A stretch of DNA of 6,232 bases from contig JANYAG010000340.1 of NCBI GenBank assembly GCA_025361465.1, positions 1 through 6,232 on the forward strand. Reading direction: 5' to 3'. The position numbers were made by a program, and so were the translations under genes. This document shows positions 1 to 5,499 of the stretch, piece after piece (position 1 is the first letter of the stretch; each line of letters opens with the position of its first letter). Under the pieces are notes generated by a model, which worked only from the letters and a program-made list of their open reading frames with translations, was not told the DNA's origin and did no database searches. Origin of the DNA: Gemmatimonadota bacterium. GTDB taxonomy: Bacteria > Gemmatimonadota > Gemmatimonadetes > Gemmatimonadales > GWC2-71-9.

Positions 1-42
1 GGTGCCGATTTCAAAAAGGAGACGATCGTGCCCGGTGAACAT
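1..42 (-). CDS. Possible 5' end of a further leftward gene (cut by window edge)
   Basis: On the minus strand an ATG at 40-42 opens a frame that stays open to the left edge, giving 14 codons that read MFTGHDRLLFEIGT. It starts 37 nt after the pilT stop and in the same direction, so it could be the next gene of the block. A GGAA lies about 5 nt upstream as a weak ribosome-binding site. The fragment is too short for family assignment. Two plus-strand frames are also open here and end at 70 and 87, so the edge could instead hold the C-terminus of a convergent gene. Confidence 0.3.
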   Translation of the reverse strand, partial: MFTGHDRLLFEIGT

Positions 43-79
43 GACGGTTCCGGCCGGGCCCACGGCCTAAAGCTGAGGT

Positions 80-1165
80 TTAGTTGAGTTCGCGCAACTT
101 GAAGCCCATCGCGGTGAGTTTTTCGCGCATCACGACCTGCTCCTGGGATTTTTCCAGGGCCTCGTCGGGTTCGATCAGCTCGCGGTTGACCAGGCTCATC
201 AGGTGCGTGTCGAGCGTGATCATGCCGAGCCCCGCCCCGGTCTGGATGTCCGAGGGAATCCGGAAGGTCTTGTTGTCGCGGATGAGCGAGGCAATGGACG
301 AGGTGTTGACCATGATCTCGTAGGCCGCAATGCGCCCGCCGGATTTCTTTTTGCAGAGGGATTGAGAAATGACGCAGATGATGGACGTGGAGAGCTGCAT
401 GCGGATCATCTCCTTCATCGTGGCCGGAAAGGCGTCGACGATGCGATCCACCGTCTTGGCCGCGCTGTTGGTGTGCAGCGTGCCGAACACCAAGTGGCCC
501 GTTTCGGCCGCGCTGATGGCCGCCTCGATGGTCTCGAGGTCGCGGAGCTCGCCGACCAGAATCACGTCGGGGTCCTGGCGCAACGCGCGCTTGATCGCCT
601 CGGCGAAGCTCGGCACGTCGGACCCGACCTCGCGCTGGGTGACGACGCACTTCTTGTGGGCGTGGTAATATTCGATCGGGTCCTCGATGGTGATGATATG
701 CCCGTCGCGGTTCTCGTTGATGTAATTGATCATCGAGGCAAGGGTCGTCGACTTGCCAGAACCCGTCGGGCCGGTGACCAGGAAGAGGCCGCGCGGGCGG
801 TAGAGCAGCTCCTTGATCTTGTCGGGCATGCCGATGGTGCGGAGATCGAAGAGCTGGTTGGGGATCTGGCGCAGCACCATGCCGTAGTTGCCCTTGGCCT
901 TGAGCACGCTGACGCGGAAGCGGGCCTTTTCGCCGAACGCGAAGCCGAAGTCCGTGCCGCCATTCAGCTTCACGTTCTGGATGTGATTGTCCGGCGTGAT
1001 GGACATCATGAGCTTCTCCGTGTCCTCGGGCCGCAGCTCGGGCCCGTCGATGGGGGTCATGCTGCCGCGCAGGCGGAGGCAGGGGGGCACGCCCACCTGG
1101 AGGTGGAGATCGGAGCTCTTCTGGTCCACGACCAGATCAAGCAGGTCATTCATTTCGTAGCTCAT
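80..1165 (-). CDS. pilT: Type IV pilus retraction ATPase PilT
   Basis: This 361-residue protein is a cytoplasmic hexameric ATPase of the PilT family, which depolymerises type IV pili and drives twitching motility or DNA uptake. An N-terminal PAS-like region carries SSDLHL (17-22). The RecA-like core has Walker A GPTGSGKST (132-140), the Asp box ITIEDPIEY (158-166), Walker B VILVGELRD (201-209) and the His box HLVFGTLHTN (224-233). The C-terminal IASLIRDNKT (291-300) matches the AIRNLIRE retraction motif, followed by IPSDIQTG; this favours PilT over PilU or PilB. Length is normal for PilT. It lies 12 nt behind the PilB-like ATPase gene, so both motors are probably co-transcribed. The listed ATG has only a C-rich sequence upstream. 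The ATG at residue 5 (1151-1153) gives an N-terminus MNDLLDLVV more like other PilT proteins and has a GAG 7 nt upstream, so it may be the true start. Family assignment is secure; the start is not. Confidence 0.96.
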   Translation of the reverse strand: MSYEMNDLLDLVVDQKSSDLHLQVGVPPCLRLRGSMTPIDGPELRPEDTEKLMMSITPDNHIQNVKLNGGTDFGFAFGEKARFRVSVLKAKGNYGMVLRQIPNQLFDLRTIGMPDKIKELLYRPRGLFLVTGPTGSGKSTTLASMINYINENRDGHIITIEDPIEYYHAHKKCVVTQREVGSDVPSFAEAIKRALRQDPDVILVGELRDLETIEAAISAAETGHLVFGTLHTNSAAKTVDRIVDAFPATMKEMIRMQLSTSIICVISQSLCKKKSGGRIAAYEIMVNTSSIASLIRDNKTFRIPSDIQTGAGLGMITLDTHLMSLVNRELIEPDEALEKSQEQVVMREKLTAMGFKLRELN

Positions 1166-1177
1166 GCAGGGGGTGGG

Positions 1178-2911
1178 TTAAGGGCTGGGACAAAGGTCAT
1201 CACCGATGGTGGCAGCCGCAATCTCTTCGATTGTGGTGAGGCCGGCGAGCATTTTACTGATGCCATCTTGTCTCAAGGTGCGCATGCCCGCCTGCCGGGC
1301 CTGCTGGCGCAGCCGGGCGGCGGTAACATTGTCGTAAATCATGCGGCGAATGTCCTCGGGCACGAGAAAGAATTCAAAGAGCCCGATCCGGCCGCGGTAG
1401 CCGGTGCCCTGGCAGGCGGCGCAGCCCGCGCCATGGAAGAACTCCAGCCCATTGAGCTGGCTCGCGGCCAGGCCGAGGGCGTGCCGCTCGCGCACCGCCG
1501 GCGTGTAGGCGCACCGGCATTGCGGGCAGATACGACGCACGAGCCGCTGGGCCAGCGTGGCCCGGAGCGCCGCCGCAACCAGCACAGGCTTGGCCCCGAG
1601 GTCGGCGAGACGCGTGACCGCGCTCGGGGCGTCGTTGGTGTGCAGCGTGCTCAGCACCAGATGACCGGTCAGGGCCGCCTGCAGGGTGATCTCGGCCGTC
1701 TCGCGGTCGCGGATTTCGCCTACCATGACAACGTTCGGCGATTGGCGGAGCAGGGCACGCAGCGCGGCGGCAAACGTCATCCCGATGTCGGCCTTTACGG
1801 CCACCTGGTTGATCCCGGCCAGTTGATATTCGACCGGGTCCTCGACGGTGATGATTTTGGCATCGGGCCGATTGAGGGACTGCAGGGCGGTGTACAGGGT
1901 CGTGGTCTTGCCCGAGCCGGTCGGGCCCGTGACCAGCAGGAGGCCATCGGGCGCCCCGAGGATCCGCTCGAACGCCCGGCGGTCATCCGGCTGGAAGCCC
2001 AATTCCGGCAGGCCCAGCTTCAGGCCCGCGCCGTCCAAAAGACGCAGCACCATGCTTTCGCCATAAACGGTCGGCAGGCAGGAAACCCGCAAGTCCAAGG
2101 TGCACCCCTCCTGCTCAAACCGCAGGCGGCCATCCTGGGGCACGCGTTTCTCGGCGATGCTGATGTTCGCCATGATTTTGAGCCGGGAGATAATAGCCGG
2201 CTGCAGGCGCAGCGGCGGCGCTCCCCCCTCCTGCAGCACGCCGTCGACGCGGTACCGCACGCGAAAGCGCCGCGCGAGCGGCTCAAGGTGGATATCAGAT
2301 GCCCGGCGATGAATCGCCTCCAGCCCGAGGGCCTGGACCAACGGAATGATCGCGGCATCCTGCTCACTTTCCGTCCCGGCCTGGTCGGACCCCATCGCGA
2401 CCCGGGGTTGGGTGCCTGGCATGTTGCCCGGGGTAGGTTTGGCTGCCCCGGCCGCGGACTCGGCACCATAGCAAAGCGCGATGGCCGAGCGAATGTCCGC
2501 CCCCGTTGCCAGCGCGGGTTGGATGGCGGTGCCGGCGGCATAGGCGAGCTGGTCCAGGACCTCCATCGCCGTCGGGTCGGCCATCGCCACCTGCAATACC
2601 CCCTGGTCCACGCCGAAGGGCATCACGCCATGTGTCTGCACCAGGACCCGCGGCAAGCGGGCGCAAATTTCCGGGGCGATCGAACGCGTGGCGAGCACCA
2701 CAAAGGGCAAACCCCATTCCTCCGCCAAGGCGCGCGCCAGGGCGGTCTCGTCGATGGCGCCGTCCTGCAGCAAGAGGGTCAGCAGACCGGGGCGGACCGC
2801 CGAGGACTCCGACGGCCCCGCCAGTTTGCTCCGGGCCTGCGCCAGACTTTCCGGACGCAACAGCCCTCGGCCGAGGGCGATTTGGATCACTGGATCGTCG
2901 GCGGTGGTCAC
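1178..2911 (-). CDS. pilB: PilB/GspE-family pilus assembly ATPase
   Basis: This 577-residue protein is a GspE/PulE/PilB-superfamily ATPase that powers assembly of type IV pilus or type II secretion pseudopilus subunits at the inner membrane. The N-terminal MshEN/T2SSE_N-like region spans about 1-150, followed by a Gly/Ala/Pro-rich linker (about 150-188). The catalytic half has RASDIHLEP (203-211), Walker A GPTGSGKTT (329-337), the Asp box ITVEDPVEY (354-362), Walker B VVMVGEIRD (394-402) and the His box HLVLSTLHTN (417-426). The zinc-binding tetracysteine is present as CPQC (462-465) and CAAC (497-500), which PilT lacks. The start is GTG, 18 nt downstream of the rho stop, without a clear ribosome-binding site; another GTG lies at codon 8. 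The adjacent pilT argues for PilB, but GspE of a type II secretion system cannot be excluded because no pilC, pilM or gsp gene is visible. Length is close to typical PilB. Confidence 0.93.
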   Translation of the reverse strand: MTTADDPVIQIALGRGLLRPESLAQARSKLAGPSESSAVRPGLLTLLLQDGAIDETALARALAEEWGLPFVVLATRSIAPEICARLPRVLVQTHGVMPFGVDQGVLQVAMADPTAMEVLDQLAYAAGTAIQPALATGADIRSAIALCYGAESAAGAAKPTPGNMPGTQPRVAMGSDQAGTESEQDAAIIPLVQALGLEAIHRRASDIHLEPLARRFRVRYRVDGVLQEGGAPPLRLQPAIISRLKIMANISIAEKRVPQDGRLRFEQEGCTLDLRVSCLPTVYGESMVLRLLDGAGLKLGLPELGFQPDDRRAFERILGAPDGLLLVTGPTGSGKTTTLYTALQSLNRPDAKIITVEDPVEYQLAGINQVAVKADIGMTFAAALRALLRQSPNVVMVGEIRDRETAEITLQAALTGHLVLSTLHTNDAPSAVTRLADLGAKPVLVAAALRATLAQRLVRRICPQCRCAYTPAVRERHALGLAASQLNGLEFFHGAGCAACQGTGYRGRIGLFEFFLVPEDIRRMIYDNVTAARLRQQARQAGMRTLRQDGISKMLAGLTTIEEIAAATIGDDLCPSP

Positions 2912-2929
2912 GGCTGGTGCCGGCAGGCG

Positions 2930-4810
2930 TCAGCGATTGAGGCTCATGAGGAATTCCGCGTTGGTCTTGGTCTTCTTCAGGCGCTGGATCAGCATGTCCA
3001 GGGAGTCGGCGGCCGGTACGCCTTGCATGGCGCGGCGCAACGCATAGACGCGCAGCAGCTCGTCGGGATGGTAAATCAGCTCCTCCTTGCGCGTGCCGCT
3101 CTTGTCGATGTTGATCGCGGGAAAAATCCGCTTGTTCACCAGGTCGCGATCGAGGTGGAGCTCCATGTTGCCGGTGCCCTTGAACTCCTCGAAGATGATC
3201 TCGTCCATGCGGCTGCCGGTGTCGACCAGCGCGGTGCCCAGAATGGTCAGGCTGCCGGCGCCCTCGATGTTGCGCGCGGAGCCGAAGAAGCGCTTGGGCT
3301 TCTGCAGGGCGTTGGCCTCGAGGCCGCCCGACATGATCTTGCCGCTGTTGCCGGCCAGGGCGTTGTAGGCCCGGGCCAGGCGCGTGATGGAATCGAGCAG
3401 GATAACCACATGGCCGCCGTGCTCGACGATACGCCGGGCCTTTTCGATCACCATTTCCGCGCAATGCACGTGGCTTTCAGGCGTCTCATCGAAAGTCGAA
3501 CTGACCACCTCGCCCTGGCAGTGGCGCTTGAAGTCGGTGACTTCCTCCGGGCGCTCATCCACGAGGAGGATGATCAGCTTCACCTCGGGGGAATTGGCGG
3601 CGATGGAGTTCGCCATGTTCTGCATCAGGACGGTCTTGCCGGTGCGCGGCGGGGCGACGATCAGGCCGCGCTGGCCGAAGCCGATCGGGGTGACGATGTC
3701 GACCATGCGCATCGACACGTCCTTGGCCCCCTCCTGTTCGAGCATGATCCGCTTGAGCGGATAATAGGGGGTGAGTTCCTCGAAGGGCGGGATCTTGGAG
3801 ACCTCGGCCGGTGGGGCGCCCATGACCTTCAGGATGCCGACCACCGCCGGACAACGGTCGTTGCCCTGCGGGGCCTGCAGCTGGACCTCGACGGCGTGAC
3901 CGCGCTTCAGGCCGAGTTGGCGGACGAAGATTTCCGGCAGATAGGCGTCCTCCGGATAGAGCCGGTAGTTCACATCCTCGTGGACGATGAAACTGCCGCG
4001 TTCATTCATGTCGATGTACCCGCGGTCGTACAGCGGGTGCTTTTGCTCGGTCGTCGCGAGAAAGATCTGGGTGATGAGCTGCCGGCGGTTGGGCGCGCCC
4101 TCAAACTTCACGTCCAGCTTGCGGGCGAAGGCGGTCAGTTGGGCGAGATTCAGGGCATAAAGCTCATTGAGCCAGATGGGCTCCGCCTTGCTGCTGGAAA
4201 TCTCTTCGGCCAGCTTGGCCAGGGCCTCGAGATTCTGGAAACGGGCCGGGTCCGGGAGGTCGCCGTAATGCACCACTTCCTTCGGTGGGGCCGGCTGGGG
4301 CGGGAACTTGGGCGCCGGCTGGAAATTGGGGTTGCCCCATTTGCCACCACCACCGCCACCACCACGAAAATGTTTTCCTCCGCGGCCCCGGCGGCCGAAC
4401 TTGCCGCCGCCGTGCGGCTGGAATTGCCCGCCGCCACCCTGCCCGCCATTATCGTCGTAGTTATCCAGCCCCTGCTGTGGCAGGTGGCCGGATTCGCCGG
4501 CCGGCGCACTGGGGGCGTCATGTTGCTGGACCGGCTCCGGCTGATACACCGGCGCCGGGGGCGGGGGCGGTTCAGGTGCGGCCATTGGGACCGGTGCCGG
4601 AACGACCTCGGGCTTGGACGCCGAGGCGGCTTTGGCTGAGGCTGAGTGTTTGCTGGCCCGCGGCGCGACTTTCTCTTCCTCGATTTTCACGACTTTCTTG
4701 GTCGTGCGGTAAAGGCGCGAACGCGTCGGGCGCTTGGTTTTGGCCGACTCACTGCTGGCAGCGTCGGATGAGCTAGAGGATTCCTCGTCGGATTTGGGTG
4801 GGACTTCCAT
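2930..4810 (-). CDS. rho: Transcription termination factor Rho with long disordered N-terminal extension
   Basis: Rho is a hexameric RNA-dependent ATPase/translocase that terminates untranslated transcripts. This copy has 626 residues against about 420 in E. coli. Residues 1-180 are low-complexity: a Ser/Glu-rich start, a basic stretch (about 24-50), a Pro-rich stretch (about 70-110) and a Gly/Arg/His/Asn-rich stretch (about 121-165). A Rho_N helical domain follows (about 213-252), then the OB-fold RNA-binding domain (about 262-325). The ATPase core has the P-loop IVAPPRTGKTVLMQ (384-397), LVDERPEEVTDF (416-427), Walker B VVILLDSITRLARAYN (468-483), the Q-loop region SGGLEANALQKPKRFFG (494-510) and the R-loop KGTGNMELHLDR (544-555). 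The likely arginine finger lies in KRIFPAI (560-566). ATPase and translocation motifs look intact. The ATG at 4810 lies inside coaE, with only a weak AGG 8 nt upstream, which suggests translational coupling. No other in-frame ATG occurs before residue 76, supporting this start. The core is certain; the role of the N-terminus is not known from sequence. Confidence 0.97.
   Translation of the reverse strand: MEVPPKSDEESSSSSDAASSESAKTKRPTRSRLYRTTKKVVKIEEEKVAPRASKHSASAKAASASKPEVVPAPVPMAAPEPPPPPAPVYQPEPVQQHDAPSAPAGESGHLPQQGLDNYDDNGGQGGGGQFQPHGGGKFGRRGRGGKHFRGGGGGGGKWGNPNFQPAPKFPPQPAPPKEVVHYGDLPDPARFQNLEALAKLAEEISSSKAEPIWLNELYALNLAQLTAFARKLDVKFEGAPNRRQLITQIFLATTEQKHPLYDRGYIDMNERGSFIVHEDVNYRLYPEDAYLPEIFVRQLGLKRGHAVEVQLQAPQGNDRCPAVVGILKVMGAPPAEVSKIPPFEELTPYYPLKRIMLEQEGAKDVSMRMVDIVTPIGFGQRGLIVAPPRTGKTVLMQNMANSIAANSPEVKLIILLVDERPEEVTDFKRHCQGEVVSSTFDETPESHVHCAEMVIEKARRIVEHGGHVVILLDSITRLARAYNALAGNSGKIMSGGLEANALQKPKRFFGSARNIEGAGSLTILGTALVDTGSRMDEIIFEEFKGTGNMELHLDRDLVNKRIFPAINIDKSGTRKEELIYHPDELLRVYALRRAMQGVPAADSLDMLIQRLKKTKTNAEFLMSLNR
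4331..4447 (-). repeat. Gly-rich low-complexity tract inside rho
   Basis: Residues about 122-160 of Rho are dominated by glycine with interspersed Arg, Lys, His, Phe and Trp, including GRRGRGGKHFRG (139-150). A run of seven glycines (150-156) is encoded by GGT/GGC codons, seen as repeated ACC/GCC triplets on the plus strand at 4343-4363. This is a compositional repeat that could vary in length by replication slippage in steps of three bases without shifting the frame. It resembles RGG-type RNA-binding disordered segments; that functional reading is inference. Confidence 0.8.
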
Positions 4811-5435
4811 GAATGCGGCCTGCGGGCCGGGCGGGTTGAGATTTCAAGAGGCGGGCGGCCAACACCTTCACCTGTTCACGCAAAAAGTCGGGAGTACCGT
4901 CATTAAGGAGAACGAAATCCGCCAACTCGCATTTTCGGGCCAGTGGCAGTTGTAGGGCTAAGCGCTGGCGGGCGAGCTCCGGGGCTATCCCCTTCTGCTC
5001 CAGCCGCCTCAATTGCAGGGCCGAGTCTGTGGTCACACAAATGGTGAAATCAAACCAATTCTCTAGTCCCTTTTCAAAGAGCAGGGGCACCTCTACGATA
5101 AATGCCGTATTCTGCGCGTGATCAAGGAGCTCACGCCAGCGGGCGCGCAGCCGGGGATGCAATAATTCCTCGAGCCACGCCAGGGCGACCGGGTCGGCAA
5201 ACACCACCTCGGCCACCCGGTCCCGCCGCACTGATCCATCCGGTGCCAGCACAGTCGCCCCCAATCGCTCCCTGATGGCCTGCACCACGGCTGGATCGGT
5301 CAGCAATTCATCTCGGACCGTTTGGTCAGCATCAAGCCGGCGGTATCCGCAGTCGGCAAACATGGCCGCCGCCGTCGATTTGCCGCACCCCATGCCGCCT
5401 GTCAGGCCGACGATCAAATTGGTGGTGCTACCCAT
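4773..5435 (-). CDS. coaE: Dephospho-CoA kinase CoaE
   Basis: CoaE is a cytoplasmic kinase that phosphorylates the 3'-OH of the dephospho-CoA ribose with ATP, the last step of coenzyme A synthesis. This 220-residue protein begins with the family P-loop LTGGMGCGKST (11-21). It then has RRLDADQTVRDEL (32-44) with the conserved Asp pair, LHPRLRARW (92-100), and VEVPLLFEKGLENWFD (114-129) of the substrate/lid region. The C-terminal signature RLALQLPLARKCELADFVL (158-176) is followed by LNDGT. About 20 C-terminal residues, rich in Pro, Arg and Gly (from about 200), extend past the normal end of the fold. The last 38 bp of the gene overlap rho in another frame. The ATG at 5433-5435 puts the P-loop at the usual distance from the N-terminus; no strong ribosome-binding site precedes it. 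It is the first gene of the leftward block, so the promoter should lie in or near 5436-5499 or within the divergent gene's 5' end. Confidence 0.96.
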   Translation of the reverse strand: MGSTTNLIVGLTGGMGCGKSTAAAMFADCGYRRLDADQTVRDELLTDPAVVQAIRERLGATVLAPDGSVRRDRVAEVVFADPVALAWLEELLHPRLRARWRELLDHAQNTAFIVEVPLLFEKGLENWFDFTICVTTDSALQLRRLEQKGIAPELARQRLALQLPLARKCELADFVLLNDGTPDFLREQVKVLAARLLKSQPARPAGRIHGSPTQIRRGIL

Positions 5436-5499
5436 TCGTTTCTAACCTGAGACAATGGGCTTGCGGCATAGGGGGCAACCCCTATCTGCTTGGGGCGAA
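5436..5499. promoter_or_regulatory. Divergent intergenic region between coaE and HD hydrolase gene
   Basis: About 64 bp separate the two outward-facing start codons. By position, this must lie close to the promoters for the leftward coaE-rho-pilB-pilT block and for the rightward HD gene. I see no convincing pair of -35/-10 boxes on either strand, so no promoter is placed. The main visible structure is the hairpin at 5468-5485. If the HD gene starts at 5455 the intergenic gap shrinks to about 19 bp, and regulatory sites would have to overlap coding sequence. Confidence 0.45.
5468..5485 (+). promoter_or_regulatory. Perfect inverted repeat / GNRA-type hairpin before HD gene
   Basis: ATAGGGG and CCCCTAT form a perfect 7-bp stem around a GCAA tetraloop on the plus strand, ending 14 nt before the ATG at 5500. 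GCAA belongs to the GNRA class of stable RNA loops. The site could be an RNA hairpin in the 5' leader that modulates translation, or a dyad operator for a DNA-binding regulator of either divergent gene. No U-tract follows, so it does not look like an intrinsic terminator. If translation starts at 5455 it would be inside the coding region. Function is inference. Confidence 0.4.

Noticed and set aside
52..67. GC-rich inverted repeat after pilT as an intrinsic terminator
   Set aside because: GGCCG and CGGCC can pair around a 6-nt loop, but no T-run follows on either strand and the stem is only 5 bp.
80..2911. pilB and pilT as an in-place duplication
   Set aside because: The two ATPases share the superfamily core but differ in N-terminal domains, tetracysteine motif and C-termini, matching the ancient PilB/PilT split and not a recent duplication.
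2364..3464. 366-codon minus-strand frame spanning the rho/pilB junction
   Set aside because: It is an out-of-frame reading of the 3' half of rho and the 5' part of pilB; low-complexity Arg/Gly/Pro-rich product without domains.
203..4639. 1478-codon plus-strand open frame as a real giant gene
   Set aside because: It is the codon-register antisense of pilT, pilB and rho, which have complete families of conserved motifs. Its translation shows no recognisable domain and is rich in His, Arg, Gly and Ala as expected from antisense of GC-rich genes.
5419..5446. TTGGTG and TCTAAC as a -35/-10 pair for the HD gene
   Set aside because: Each box is a poor match to the consensus (3/6 and 4/6) with 16-bp spacing; such matches are expected by chance, and it overlaps the coaE 5' end.
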